Positions 1 to 9,563 are shown, numbered from the stretch's first letter. The stretch: DNA of 44,598 nt from an uncultured Candidatus Actinomarina sp. (GCA_902628045.1 CACOLU010000007.1:1-44598); one strand, 5' to 3'. Notes: generated by a model not told the origin, from the sequence alone. A program made the numbers and translations.

Positions 1-624
1 CATGCGTTTAATTGAGAGTTGCTCTATAATATTTTCTTTATTTTCATCATCTAAGAAAGAAGTCATATCTGTTTCAATATATCCTGGAGCAACTACGTTG
101 GATGTAATATTTCTTGAACCCATTTCTTTACTAATTGATTTTGCTAACCCTATTAATCCAGCTTTTGATGCAGCATAGTTTGCTTGACCTTGGTTGCCTG
201 ATAGTCCAACTACAGATGATATGAATACAATTCTTCCCCATTTGTTTTTCATCATAAGCTTGATAGCTCTTTGTGAAGTATAAAAACTGCCAGTTAGGTT
301 TGTCTGAATTACATCAAGCCATTCAGATTCTTTCATTCTTGGTAATATATTGTCTTTTGTAACTCCTGCATTATTGATCAAGATATCTACTGAGTTGTAA
401 TCTTTTTCTACTATCGAAAAGGCATTATCAACAGATTCAGTATTTGATATATCAATTTGAACTGCACTTGCACTTCCACCAGCATCAACAATTTCTTTAA
501 CAACATTATTGGCTTTGTCTTCTGAGTTAGCAAAACCTACTATCACATGAAAATTTTTTCCAAGTGATAAAGCAATAGCTCTTCCTATGCCCCTAGAGCC
601 TCCAGTAATTAATGCTGTTTTCAT
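1..624 (-). CDS. fabG: 3-oxoacyl-[ACP] reductase FabG (3' end cut by window edge)
   Basis: NADPH-dependent reduction of 3-oxoacyl-ACP in type II fatty-acid synthesis, in the cytosol. The minus strand from 624 reads MKTALITGGSRGIGRAIAL, a classic SDR N-terminus with the GGSRGIG cofactor loop (residues 8-14). NNAG follows near residue 85, then the catalytic Ser in the ISSVVG segment and YAASK near residue 150. The visible 208 codons run in frame to base 1; FabG is usually about 245 residues, so roughly the last 35-40 lie outside. The start codon overlaps the fabH stop as ATGA, which fixes the start and indicates translational coupling. It is the last visible gene of the fatty-acid operon. The SDR family is certain; the FabG assignment rests on length, motifs and the fabH/fabD neighbours. 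Confidence 0.93.
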   Translation of the reverse strand, partial: MKTALITGGSRGIGRAIALSLGKNFHVIVGFANSEDKANNVVKEIVDAGGSASAVQIDISNTESVDNAFSIVEKDYNSVDILINNAGVTKDNILPRMKESEWLDVIQTNLTGSFYTSQRAIKLMMKNKWGRIVFISSVVGLSGNQGQANYAASKAGLIGLAKSISKEMGSRNITSNVVAPGYIETDMTSFLDDENKENIIEQLSIKRM

Positions 625-1715
625 ATAAGATCTAATTTGTCAGGTATTTGATACTCAATCGCTCTTCTGATCGTATCAACAGCCTTTCCATCAAAATCAG
701 GAAGTTTTGCATCAGAAGTATTTATAGGAGTTGTTCTTTCTCCTAAACGTAATGCACATGCCCCCCATGAAAGACCCGCACCTACTGCAGTAAAAATAGC
801 AACTTCTCCACCTTTAATTTCACCTTCTTCTAAAGCATCTACTAAAGCAGTTGGAATTGAAGCTGCAGAGGTGTTGCCATATTTATGAACTTTCTTTATT
901 GTGGTAGCGTTTGGAAGGCTTAACATTTTCTCTAACCCTTCTACTATTCTTAAATTAGCTTGATGAGGGATCAAAACATCTATATCTTCTTTTGTTAATC
1001 CAGATTTAGTAATCACTTCATCAGACGCTGTAGCCATTGCTCTAATTCCACCTTTAAAAATCTCTTGTCCATCAAACGTCCATGTAACTCTTGCTGCTTC
1101 ATCTTTCTTAAACCTATCCATTGCTGAACCAAAGTTTGGAACTTCTAAAATATCTAACTTATCTGAGCTTAAACCATTGACAAAAGAAAATATTTCACCA
1201 TCTTTTGGGGACTTACTTTCTTCAACAACAACTGCTCCAGCCCCATCTCCAAAGAGAACTGCTGTATTTCTGTCAGACCAATCAAGTAACCAAGTAATGT
1301 GTTCAGATCCTATCACTAAAGCCCTCTTGTATAGTCCACTTTCTACAAAAGCTTTTCCTTGTTCTAGTGCATATACAAAACCTGCGCATGCAGCATTAAT
1401 ATCGTAGACAGAGGCATTGACAGCGCCAAGTTTTCTTTGAACATGAGCCGCAGCAGAAGGGACAATACTGTCAGGAGTACATGTTGCGAGAATAACTACA
1501 TCAATATCTTCTGGCGTTAAACCTGCACAAGCAATAGCATGTTTTCCCGCAACAGCAGCCATATCTGAATTGTTAACGTGACAAAATCTTCTTTCCTGGA
1601 TTCCAGTTCTCTGCTGTATCCACTCATCAGAGGTGTCAACGAAAACAGCTAAATCATCATTTGTCATTATGTTGTCTGGTGCACATTTGCCCCAACCAGT
1701 TATAGTTGATTTCAC
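621..1715 (-). CDS. fabH: 3-oxoacyl-[ACP] synthase III (FabH)
   Basis: Starts fatty-acid synthesis by condensing acyl-CoA with malonyl-ACP. The 364 residues show the thiolase fold with the Cys-His-Asn triad: Cys110 in NAACAGF, His251 in PHQAN and Asn281 in GNTSAAS. Most FabH proteins have about 315-330 residues. This one has roughly 35 extra at the C-terminus after GERTTP, rich in Asp and Lys; I do not recognise this tail. It lies 13 bases after fabD and overlaps fabG by 4 bases, inside a minus-strand operon that also carries acpS and the carboxylase subunits. That context supports a primary-metabolism FabH rather than a polyketide or OleC-type synthase. Confidence 0.95.
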   Translation of the reverse strand: MKSTITGWGKCAPDNIMTNDDLAVFVDTSDEWIQQRTGIQERRFCHVNNSDMAAVAGKHAIACAGLTPEDIDVVILATCTPDSIVPSAAAHVQRKLGAVNASVYDINAACAGFVYALEQGKAFVESGLYKRALVIGSEHITWLLDWSDRNTAVLFGDGAGAVVVEESKSPKDGEIFSFVNGLSSDKLDILEVPNFGSAMDRFKKDEAARVTWTFDGQEIFKGGIRAMATASDEVITKSGLTKEDIDVLIPHQANLRIVEGLEKMLSLPNATTIKKVHKYGNTSAASIPTALVDALEEGEIKGGEVAIFTAVGAGLSWGACALRLGERTTPINTSDAKLPDFDGKAVDTIRRAIEYQIPDKLDLI

Positions 1716-1728
1716 AAAATCTCCCTAT

Positions 1729-2640
1729 TTAAATATTATTCAAAGAGTCTAATGAATTAACAGTTTCAATACCCTTATTAGATATAGACTTTTTTACCAT
1801 CCCAGCAGTTACATTTCCAGGTCCGATATGATACCACTTTTCTGGATTCACAATTTTTTCAATATTTAGAATTTGGTCATAAAACTTTACGCTATTGTCG
1901 ATTTGGTCAACAAGCCTTTGTTTTATTGTCGTAAGGTCAGCTATATTTGCATCTACATTCATGTAAACATCAAATTTACCCTCTGCAAACTCAACTTTAT
2001 TAACTATGTTTTGGACTTCTTGTTTCGCAGAAGAAACAAATTTTGAATGAAAAGCACCAGCAACATCAAGGGGTATCACTCTTTTTGCACCTAAATCAAT
2101 TGGGTTTGACTTTAAGTAGTCTATGTCATCTTTCAATCCTCCAATTACAATTTGTGACCCATCGTTAAAGTTAGATATATTGATTGAAATTCCTTGATTA
2201 TTGAGTATTTCAACAGCATCTATAGTTTGTTTAAGGTCTGATGTTAAAACTGCAGCCATCGTTGAGTTGGATTTTTCAACAGCTTTCTGCATAGAATCAC
2301 CTCTCACAGAAATAATTTTTAATGCATCACGATAGCTTATGAATTCAGCAAGTGCTAGAGCAGTGTATTCACCTAATGAATGGCCTAAACCAACTTTTGG
2401 TAGACCAAGTTTTTTAAAAGTTTCTAATCCGTAACAGTAGGAAATTGCAAATATATACGGCTGAGCAATATTTGTTTTAGTAATCTCGGTTTGATCACTG
2501 CTTAAAATAGTATCTTTCAGGGACCAACCTAGAGTATCTTCAAACTCCTCAATTAAAAGATCTGGATATAAATCGAGCAACTCTTCGCCCATGCCCGCCT
2601 TCTGGGACCCCTGTCCGGGAAACATTGCTACCCAGTTCAT
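1729..2640 (-). CDS. fabD: Malonyl-CoA:ACP transacylase FabD
   Basis: Transfers malonyl from CoA to ACP, supplying extender units to FabH and the elongating synthases. The 303-residue protein has FPGQGSQ at residues 7-13 and the nucleophile Ser88 in GHSLGE. It also has Arg113, expected to bind the malonyl carboxylate, and His198 in AGAFHS. Length is normal for the family (about 300-310). Its ATG overlaps the acpS stop by 4 bases, and fabH follows after 13 bases. The product is therefore made together with the enzyme that activates ACP and the enzyme that uses malonyl-ACP. Confidence 0.96.
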   Translation of the reverse strand: MNWVAMFPGQGSQKAGMGEELLDLYPDLLIEEFEDTLGWSLKDTILSSDQTEITKTNIAQPYIFAISYCYGLETFKKLGLPKVGLGHSLGEYTALALAEFISYRDALKIISVRGDSMQKAVEKSNSTMAAVLTSDLKQTIDAVEILNNQGISINISNFNDGSQIVIGGLKDDIDYLKSNPIDLGAKRVIPLDVAGAFHSKFVSSAKQEVQNIVNKVEFAEGKFDVYMNVDANIADLTTIKQRLVDQIDNSVKFYDQILNIEKIVNPEKWYHIGPGNVTAGMVKKSISNKGIETVNSLDSLNNI

Positions 2641-3011
2641 TTTCCTATTTCTGAAATGGAAAATGCTATTGCTTTATCTTCTTCATGAGATAGAGATATG
2701 TGTACAGTATCAATATTTAGTTCTCTTGCTAGTTCTTTTGCTTTTCCAAATAGAAGAACTTCAGGCTTGCCTCCGCCACTAATTTCGATATCTTTCCAAC
2801 CTAACTGTCTCCAACCTTTACCTAAAGATTTCATGACAGCTTCTTTTGCAGCAAACCTAACACCTAGTCTTTTAGCAGGGTCACTGAATCGGTTAGCATA
2901 AATTATTTCATTCTGTGTAAAGCATCTTTTTTCAAATTTTGTTTGAGACTTATTTAAAAGTTTTCTGACTCTATTTAAATCAACTTGGTCAACACCTATT
3001 CCATAAATCAT
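2637..3011 (-). CDS. acpS: Holo-[ACP] synthase AcpS
   Basis: Transfers 4'-phosphopantetheine from CoA to apo-ACP. The 124 residues match the short AcpS family: GIGVDQVDLNR near the N-terminus with the Mg-binding Asp8, and RFAAKEAVMKS with the second metal ligand, Glu57 or Glu58. A C-terminal HISLSHE segment contains the conserved Ser-His. The start overlaps the last base of the upstream carboxylase stop (TAATG) and the stop overlaps fabD, so the gene is translationally coupled on both sides. The ACP gene itself is not in the window. Confidence 0.95.
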   Translation of the reverse strand: MIYGIGVDQVDLNRVRKLLNKSQTKFEKRCFTQNEIIYANRFSDPAKRLGVRFAAKEAVMKSLGKGWRQLGWKDIEISGGGKPEVLLFGKAKELARELNIDTVHISLSHEEDKAIAFSISEIGK

Positions 3012-4708
3012 TAGAACTTAGCTTCAATCTCAACTAATAAGTCACCCTTTTTTACAGGCTGGCCTTTTTCAATATTAAATTTTTTGATTTCACCATCAAT
3101 AGGGGCTGTAATTACATTTTCCATTTTCATTGCTTCAAGAACAAATAACGAGTCACCTTTTTTAACTTTTTTTCCTTTTTTTGTCATTGTGTCCATAATT
3201 GTTCCCTGTATTTCAGCAAAAATTATTCCTGGGTTTTTAATATTACCCGTGAGGTCCATGCCTACTTTTTTAGGACGTTGAGGCGCTAGAGTTGGATTAG
3301 TTGTGTCATCCAAAGATATATTTACCTTACTAGGTCTATCAGAAGAAACTTCATTCTCTTCAATCTCACGTATTTCAAAATTTTCTTCTAAAAACTTTAC
3401 GTGTATCTGACTGTTAACAAATTCTTTAGTTTTTAAAATATCAATTAATAAGTTTATGGTCGTCGGTATACCTCCAATGATATATTCTTCAAGGCACCTA
3501 ATTCCTTTAGATCTTGCTTCTTCCCTTGAAACACCCCAAACAATTAATTTTGAAATAAGGTTGTCATAATAATGGGTAATTTGAGTACCTGTTCTTGCCC
3601 ATCCATCAATACGCACACCATTTCCAGTTGGTTCTCTATATTCAGTAATTGTTCCGGGAGTTGGTAAGAAGTTGTTATTAGGGTCTTCTGCATTAATTCT
3701 AAATTCTATACTGTGTCCTCTAGGGTCAAGCTCATAATTCTCAATAGAGTTACCAAGTGCAATTTTTATTTGTTCTTTGACAAGGTCAAGACCATACCTC
3801 ATTTCAGTTACAGTATGCTCTACCTGTAATCGAGTATTCATTTCAAGGAAATAAAAGTTTTCATCGCTATCAGCAAGGAACTCTACTGTTCCTGCATTTA
3901 CATAATTTGAACTAGCTGCAATTTTAAGTGTAAACTCTTTTAATTTTTCTCTACCAAATTCAGAAAGCCATTCAGGAGGGCTTTCCTCAATTAACTTTTG
4001 ATTCCTTCTTTGCAGCGAGCAATCTCTTTCGCCTAAATATAAAATATTTCCATATTTATCAGCAAGAATTTGAGTTTCAACGTGTCTTGCTGGTTTTATA
4101 AATTTTTCAACATAAACCTGATCAGATCCAAAATAAGCTTCACTTTCTCGTTTCACAATATCAAAATTTTCAAGAAGTTCATTTTCATTATGAACAATCC
4201 TTAATCCTTTTCCTCCACCACCATGCGCAGCTTTTAATGCAACAGGGTATCCAAAACTTTCAGCATCCTTTATAGCTTCTCTTTGAAACCTAGAGGGCTT
4301 TAGCTGTCCTGGTACAGGATTAAGTCCAATTTTCGAAACTAATTTTCTTGATTCAATTTTGTCACCCATTGATTTAATGGTCTCAGGTTTAGGTCCTATC
4401 CAAGTAATTCCTTTTTTTTCTATAGCTTTTGCAAAATCAGGGTTTTCTGCGAGAAATCCATACCCTGGATGAACTAAATCTGCATTTGTCTCTTCTGCAG
4501 CTTTAACTAATTTTTTTAAATTCCTATAGCTCTCTGCAGGTAGAGAGCCTCCAAGGTAATAAGATTCATCAGCTCTTTTTGTATGCAATGCATCTTCATC
4601 TGCATCGGAATAAACAGCAATAGTATGTAAATCCATTTCTTTAGCGGATCTAATTATTCGTAAAGCTATTTCACCTCGGTTTGCGATAAGGATTCTTTTT
4701 TGAGTCAT
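3011..4708 (-). CDS. Acyl-CoA carboxylase alpha subunit: biotin carboxylase fused to BCCP
   Basis: ATP-dependent carboxylation of biotin, then presentation of carboxybiotin to the beta subunit to make malonyl-CoA or methylmalonyl-CoA. Residues 1-450 are biotin carboxylase: RGEIALRI near residue 11, the Gly-rich ATP-grasp loop GGGGKG at 163-168, RDCSLQRRNQK at 228-238 and EMNTRLQVEH at 289-298. A linker follows, then a C-terminal biotinyl domain of about 75 residues with EAMKM and the biotin-accepting Lys528. The 565-residue fused form resembles actinobacterial AccA3/AccA1 rather than separate AccC and AccB. It is two bases after bioY and one-base coupled to acpS. The beta partner is at 5231-6724 and the ligase that biotinylates it at 6784-7440. 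Confidence 0.96.
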   Translation of the reverse strand: MTQKRILIANRGEIALRIIRSAKEMDLHTIAVYSDADEDALHTKRADESYYLGGSLPAESYRNLKKLVKAAEETNADLVHPGYGFLAENPDFAKAIEKKGITWIGPKPETIKSMGDKIESRKLVSKIGLNPVPGQLKPSRFQREAIKDAESFGYPVALKAAHGGGGKGLRIVHNENELLENFDIVKRESEAYFGSDQVYVEKFIKPARHVETQILADKYGNILYLGERDCSLQRRNQKLIEESPPEWLSEFGREKLKEFTLKIAASSNYVNAGTVEFLADSDENFYFLEMNTRLQVEHTVTEMRYGLDLVKEQIKIALGNSIENYELDPRGHSIEFRINAEDPNNNFLPTPGTITEYREPTGNGVRIDGWARTGTQITHYYDNLISKLIVWGVSREEARSKGIRCLEEYIIGGIPTTINLLIDILKTKEFVNSQIHVKFLEENFEIREIEENEVSSDRPSKVNISLDDTTNPTLAPQRPKKVGMDLTGNIKNPGIIFAEIQGTIMDTMTKKGKKVKKGDSLFVLEAMKMENVITAPIDGEIKKFNIEKGQPVKKGDLLVEIEAKF

Positions 4709-4710
4709 AT

Positions 4711-5250
4711 TTACTTCAATTTAAAAGCCAAGCCCATTGCCAAAATAGACTTAATAGCATCTCCTATCAAAAATGGAACAACCCCAATTGCAATAGCATT
4801 TGATAATGAAGTATTTAAAATTATCATCAAACCAGAAACACCTGCAATATATATAGTCATTGAACCAAGCAGAATTGCCAATATTGGCTTAGAAGAAAAT
4901 ACTCCTACCACATAAGCTGCTAGAAAAAACCCTATTATATATCCTATTGTTGGACTCTTTAAGATTGCAAGGCCAGCGACACTTGCTGAAAAAAATGGAA
5001 GACCCGACATTCCTATAAATAAATACATCAACATACTGATTGCTCCAAAAGTACTACCTAATATTAGGCCCGATAAAAGCACAACAAACGTTTGACCTGT
5101 AATTGGAACAGGTGAAATTGGAATAACAATTCGTATTTGAGCACTCAGTGCAGTTAATATTGCAAAACCTAAGGCCAAAAATAAATTTCTTGTAATACTG
5201 CCTTTTTCTACCCATGTAATTGCAATATTTTTAGAGGGGTATGTTTCCAT
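4711..5250 (-). CDS. bioY: Biotin transporter substrate-binding subunit BioY
   Basis: Membrane S-component for biotin uptake, working alone or with an ECF energising module. The 179 residues contain about six hydrophobic helices. They carry the BioY signatures VPITGQTF followed by LSGLILGS, and a Gly-rich segment with GMSGLPFF. The start is fixed by a strong ribosome site (AGGAG about 6 bases before the ATG) lying inside the end of accD, so the two genes overlap by 20 bases. No bioM or bioN gene is nearby, so the energising partner is elsewhere or absent. Its place between the two biotin-dependent carboxylase subunits leaves little doubt about the ligand. Confidence 0.93.
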   Translation of the reverse strand: METYPSKNIAITWVEKGSITRNLFLALGFAILTALSAQIRIVIPISPVPITGQTFVVLLSGLILGSTFGAISMLMYLFIGMSGLPFFSASVAGLAILKSPTIGYIIGFFLAAYVVGVFSSKPILAILLGSMTIYIAGVSGLMIILNTSLSNAIAIGVVPFLIGDAIKSILAMGLAFKLK

Positions 5251-6724
5251 GCTTATCTCCTAACTCTCCTTTATTTATCAAATCTTTAAATGAGTCAATA
5301 ACTACTTTTCTTGTCTCACTTGGTTTTATAATATTGTCAATTAAGCCCAATTGTGCAGCAATATCAGGATTACTAAATTTATCATTGTACTCTGCAACTA
5401 ACTTTGACTTAAGCTCTTCTTGATTGTCGGCGGTTGCTAATTCTTTTTTATATATTATGTCAACCGCTCCTTCAGCCCCCATAACCGCAATTTCACCACT
5501 TGGCCACGAAAATAACTTGTCAGCACCAAGCCCTATTGAGTCCATAACAATATATGCTCCTCCATACGCTTTTCTTATAATTACACATACCCTAGGAACT
5601 GTCGCTTCTGAGTATGCGTATAATAGTTTTGCACCACTTCTTATAATTCCACCGTGTTCCTGCTCAACTCCAGGTAAAAATCCAGGAACATCAACCATAG
5701 TTAGAATAGGTATGTTGAATGCATCACAAAACCTTACAAATCTTGCTGCTTTTTCTGAAGCTTTAATGTCTAGAACTCCTGCAAGCTCCATTGGCTGGTT
5801 AGCCACTATTCCAATTGTGTTTCCATTTACTCTTGCAAAAGTTGTAATAATGTTGAGTGCATAGTTACTTTGAATCGGATAGTGCTCTCCATCATCTGAA
5901 ATATCTGAAATTATTTTTGCCATATCATATGGCTGATTTCTATTTTCTGGTATAAAACTATCTAAAGATTCTACTGTTCTTGAAGGATCATCTTCTGTAA
6001 TGAATACAGGAGGTTTTTGTGAAGAGGACTGTGGTAGAAAGCTCATAAGATAACGAATCTCTTCAAACGCTTGTTTTTCAGATTCACAAATCTGATGAGA
6101 CACGCCCGATTTAGTACCGTGCGCTTCTATTCCACCTAATTCTTCATATGAAACCTCTTCTCCAGTAACAGTTTTAACAACGGCAGGTCCTGTTACATAT
6201 AGCTGTCCTATATCTTGTACTTGAAAAATAAAATCAGTAAGTGCTGGGCTGTATACTGCTCCACCAGCAGAAGGACCAACTACAACAGATATTTGTGGAA
6301 TTTTTCCAGAAGCTTCAACATTTTTCTTAAAAATTTGAGCATATCCATATAAAGAAGAGATTCCTTCCTGAATTCTTGCTCCACCAGAGTCTTTGATTCC
6401 AATAATTGGAGCTCTAGCTTCTAATGCATGATCCATCACCTTTAGAATTTTTTTAGATACAACTTCGCCCAGACTTCCCCCCATGACAGAAAAGTCTTCG
6501 CTAAATACAAATACTGGACGTCCATGAATTGTGCCAGTACCAGTTACAACTGCTTCTCCATCAGGATTTTCTTCAGATGTAACATGTTGATCTATTTCGC
6601 TAAAAGAGCCTTCGTCCAATAGTAAATTCAGCCTTTCGTAAGCTGTTAATTTTCCTTTTGGATGCTGTATCTTTTTAGCTTTTTCATCACGAATTTCAGC
6701 TAAATTATCGTCTGACATGACCAT
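5231..6724 (-). CDS. Acyl-CoA carboxylase beta subunit (carboxyltransferase, AccD/PccB type)
   Basis: Transfers carboxyl from carboxybiotin to acetyl-CoA or propionyl-CoA. The 497 residues cover the paired N- and C-terminal crotonase-fold carboxyltransferase domains. DSGGARIQEG and GPSAGGAVYSPAL are in the first half, and GIVANQPMELAGVLD and a KAYGGAYIVM segment in the second; Gly-Gly and Gly-Ala pairs form the oxyanion holes. Substrate choice (acetyl versus propionyl) cannot be read safely by eye. Two in-frame ATGs are possible: 6724 and 6718. The AGGAA ribosome site is only about 2 bases from the first but 8 from the second, so 6718 is the better-spaced start. It is the first gene of the minus-strand operon and diverges from birA. 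Confidence 0.95.
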   Translation of the reverse strand: MVMSDDNLAEIRDEKAKKIQHPKGKLTAYERLNLLLDEGSFSEIDQHVTSEENPDGEAVVTGTGTIHGRPVFVFSEDFSVMGGSLGEVVSKKILKVMDHALEARAPIIGIKDSGGARIQEGISSLYGYAQIFKKNVEASGKIPQISVVVGPSAGGAVYSPALTDFIFQVQDIGQLYVTGPAVVKTVTGEEVSYEELGGIEAHGTKSGVSHQICESEKQAFEEIRYLMSFLPQSSSQKPPVFITEDDPSRTVESLDSFIPENRNQPYDMAKIISDISDDGEHYPIQSNYALNIITTFARVNGNTIGIVANQPMELAGVLDIKASEKAARFVRFCDAFNIPILTMVDVPGFLPGVEQEHGGIIRSGAKLLYAYSEATVPRVCVIIRKAYGGAYIVMDSIGLGADKLFSWPSGEIAVMGAEGAVDIIYKKELATADNQEELKSKLVAEYNDKFSNPDIAAQLGLIDNIIKPSETRKVVIDSFKDLINKGELGDKHGNIPL

Positions 6725-6783
6725 CTTTCCTGTTTATTGTTAATGTATGTATTTGACCTATATATATGTAAAGAAGTAACACT

Positions 6784-7440
6784 ATGAAAACCTTTTTTTT
6801 TGAATCTATTTTCAATACACAGGAATATGCACTAAGTGAACTATCAAACGAACCGATTCTTGTAATTAGCTACTCTCAGAAAAAAGGCAAAGGCACATCA
6901 AATAGAACATGGTTAAATGCAGATCAAGCGTTGGCATGTTCACTTGCAGTAAAACAAGAAGATATAAGACTTAAACATACACTTATTCCACTTCTTTCGG
7001 GCTTGGTATTTACAGAAGTTCTTAAAGATATAAATCTCAGTTTAAAGTGGCCAAACGATATTGTTTTAAACAATTTAAAAGTTGGTGGAATACTTGTTGA
7101 AAAGTCTGAAAACAACATTTGCATTGGAATGGGAGTTAATTATTTTTGGGAAAAACCAGAAACACCTGGAGCAGGTTCTCTCTTTACAAAAAAACAAGAG
7201 GACTCACTAATAAATGTACATGCAGAAAAATGGGCGGATATAATGTTGGCCTCACTTGCTAAAAATAATTTTGACTTAGGAAAATACAAACAAAAGTTAC
7301 AAACGCTAGGAAAAATTGTTGAATACCCTGAAGGTAGAGGATGGGCTGAAGATATAAATGAAGATGGATCTCTAAAAATAAAATCAACTGATGGAGATTT
7401 CATTAATTTAACCTCGCCCTTAATTTCTGAAGTAAATTAG
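6784..7440 (+). CDS. birA: Biotin-[acetyl-CoA carboxylase] ligase BirA, catalytic domain only
   Basis: Makes biotinyl-AMP and attaches biotin to the BCCP domain of the carboxylase encoded next door. The 218-residue protein has the biotinoyl-binding loop QKKGKGTSNRTW at residues 32-43, a variant of the usual GRGRxGR loop. The catalytic KWPNDI (88-93) and KVGGILVE (99-106) segments follow, then a small C-terminal domain. There is no N-terminal helix-turn-helix, so it should not act as a biotin repressor as E. coli BirA does. It is transcribed away from the carboxylase/bioY operon through a 59-base divergent promoter region. Confidence 0.94.
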   Translation: MKTFFFESIFNTQEYALSELSNEPILVISYSQKKGKGTSNRTWLNADQALACSLAVKQEDIRLKHTLIPLLSGLVFTEVLKDINLSLKWPNDIVLNNLKVGGILVEKSENNICIGMGVNYFWEKPETPGAGSLFTKKQEDSLINVHAEKWADIMLASLAKNNFDLGKYKQKLQTLGKIVEYPEGRGWAEDINEDGSLKIKSTDGDFINLTSPLISEVN

Positions 7441-7461
7441 TTATTATTAAGCAGGAGAGAA

Positions 7462-9552
7462 ATGAAACAGCTAGTAGTTGAAAAAAACAATCCCACACCA
7501 ATATTATGGGATACTCCTATCCCAAACCCTGGTCCTGGTGAGATACTTATAAAAAACCATTATTCAGTAGTTTCTTCAGGAACAGAGCTAGCTGCTATTG
7601 AAGTAGCGAACACCTCTGTTACGGATAAACTTCAAAACAGTTCAAATATTGATAAAGGATTAAACTTATTAAAGAAAGAGGGCTTTAGAGCAGTCTGGAA
7701 TGCTGTATTTCCAAAAAACCTTCTTCCACTTCAGCTTGGATATAGTTCAGCAGGGGAAGTTGTCAGAGTTGGACAAGGTGTAAGTGCATACCATGTTGGA
7801 GATAAAGTTGTCTCTAATGGAGGGCATGCGGAGTATGTTGTTGTTAGTGAAAATCTATGTAGTCGAATTGATAAAAATACAGACATCAAAGAAGCAGCCT
7901 TCACTGTCTTAGGAAGTATTGCACTGCATGGTCTTAGGCTATCTGAGACAACCCTTGGATCAAAAGTAGTTGTCATAGGTCTTGGAGTTATTGGACAATT
8001 AGTATGCAGGCTAGCTGAAGCGCAGGGTTCCGAAGTAACTGGAATAGATCCTGATCCTGAAAGATCTAAATATGGAGATAATTTTTTTACTTCTGCAGAT
8101 GATGTTGAACTGAAAGATGTTGATACTGTGATTATCACTGCTGCGACAAGCAGTAATGAACCTATAGAATTAGCTACAAAAATTTCCCGTAATAAAGCAA
8201 AAATTGTTGTTATTGGTGATATTCCTTTAAATATTTCTAGGAATGATTTTTACTATAAAGAACTTGAACTTGTTGTTTCAAAATCTTATGGTCCAGGAAG
8301 ATACGATAAACAATACGAAGCGTTAGGAAATGATTATCCAATTGAATATGTGCGCTGGACCGAAAATAGAAACTTTGAAGCATTTACAAAACTTTTGTCA
8401 CAAAAACAAATTTATCTGCTCGACTTAGTATCTGAAGAAATAGCATTTGAAGATGCGCCAAGTGTATATGAAAAATTTGAAGATGAGATTAAACCATTAT
8501 CAGTAGTACTGAGATACAACATAGAGGCTGAACCAAAAATTGAAATAGAAAATGATTTGCAACCAGAACCAAAAACATCAAAAGTAAATGTAGGCATATT
8601 GGGTGCTGGAAATTTTGCAGCTACAACAATAATGCCAGCCCTTAAAGAGTTGAAAAGAGAATGCAAAGTTCTTGGGATAGCATCATCAAAGGGTTTAAGT
8701 GCAGAGTCATTAGCAAAAAGCTTTAAGATTAGTAATAAATATCCTACTGAAGAAGAGATATTAAATGCTGGTGAAATAGATGCGGTTCTTATATTAACAC
8801 CTCACTACAACCACTCAGATTTAGTAATAAAAGCATTAAATAAAGGAAAAGCTGTATATGTTGAAAAACCCTTAGCTTTAGAAATGCAGTCAATTACAGA
8901 TATTGAAGAGAGTATTTACAGATCTGAAAATCCAAAATTGTTTATTGGTTTTAACAGACGATTTTCAAAATCAGCACAATTTATCAAACAAAAATTGATT
9001 GATCATCCAGCAAATAGTATAAATCTACGATTTAGTGTTCCACCTCTTGACAGCGATCACTGGACAAACATTAAAGAAATTGGTGGGGGAAGAATAGTTG
9101 GTGAAGCAGTTCATGGCATTGATTTGGCTTGTTATTTGTTTGATTCACTTCCTCAAAGCATTTCTGCATCTGCACCAGTTGATAAAACAAATAATATGGT
9201 TAAAGATAATCAAGTTTTCATAAACATTAATTTTGTAAACGGCTCTCATGCTTCTCTGCAGTATTTTTCTGAGGCAAATCAAATATTAAGTAAAGAACGA
9301 ATAGAAGTCCATGGCAATGGTAATTCTTACATTCTTGAAGATTTTAAAATGCTAAGATATCTAGAGGGCGCACAAGATAGAAGCAAAGTATTTTCATCAG
9401 GCAAAGGACACAAAGAATCTTTAAATATCTTCTTTGATTATGTAAGAGATAAATCGCAGAACCCTTTTACTTGGGAAGAAATTAAAGCTGTGTCCAAAGC
9501 AGCAATTATTGCTCAAGATCATATCAATTCAGGACAACAGCATAGCGTTTAG
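7462..9552 (+). CDS. Bi-domain oxidoreductase: MDR dehydrogenase fused to Gfo/Idh/MocA dehydrogenase
   Basis: A 696-residue fusion. Residues 1-350 resemble zinc-type alcohol dehydrogenases of the medium-chain family. SSGTEL stands where a zinc Cys would normally be, and the NAD loop reads VIGLGVIGQ near residue 172. Residues 374-696 are a Gfo/Idh/MocA-type dehydrogenase with VGILGAGNFA and the EKPLALE segment. The same two-domain arrangement is known from exopolysaccharide and nucleotide-sugar clusters, where it probably oxidises a sugar moiety; the substrate is unknown. No glycosyltransferase lies beside it here. GGAG shortly before the ATG supports this start. It follows birA by 21 bases and ends just before a tRNA gene on the other strand. 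Confidence 0.9.
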   Translation: MKQLVVEKNNPTPILWDTPIPNPGPGEILIKNHYSVVSSGTELAAIEVANTSVTDKLQNSSNIDKGLNLLKKEGFRAVWNAVFPKNLLPLQLGYSSAGEVVRVGQGVSAYHVGDKVVSNGGHAEYVVVSENLCSRIDKNTDIKEAAFTVLGSIALHGLRLSETTLGSKVVVIGLGVIGQLVCRLAEAQGSEVTGIDPDPERSKYGDNFFTSADDVELKDVDTVIITAATSSNEPIELATKISRNKAKIVVIGDIPLNISRNDFYYKELELVVSKSYGPGRYDKQYEALGNDYPIEYVRWTENRNFEAFTKLLSQKQIYLLDLVSEEIAFEDAPSVYEKFEDEIKPLSVVLRYNIEAEPKIEIENDLQPEPKTSKVNVGILGAGNFAATTIMPALKELKRECKVLGIASSKGLSAESLAKSFKISNKYPTEEEILNAGEIDAVLILTPHYNHSDLVIKALNKGKAVYVEKPLALEMQSITDIEESIYRSENPKLFIGFNRRFSKSAQFIKQKLIDHPANSINLRFSVPPLDSDHWTNIKEIGGGRIVGEAVHGIDLACYLFDSLPQSISASAPVDKTNNMVKDNQVFININFVNGSHASLQYFSEANQILSKERIEVHGNGNSYILEDFKMLRYLEGAQDRSKVFSSGKGHKESLNIFFDYVRDKSQNPFTWEEIKAVSKAAIIAQDHINSGQQHSV

Positions 9553-9563
9553 TTTTTAAAGAG

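Noticed and set aside
5424-5864. 146-codon plus-strand frame opposite the carboxylase beta subunit
   Set aside because: It lies wholly antisense to a clear carboxyltransferase gene and has no recognisable motif or ribosome site.
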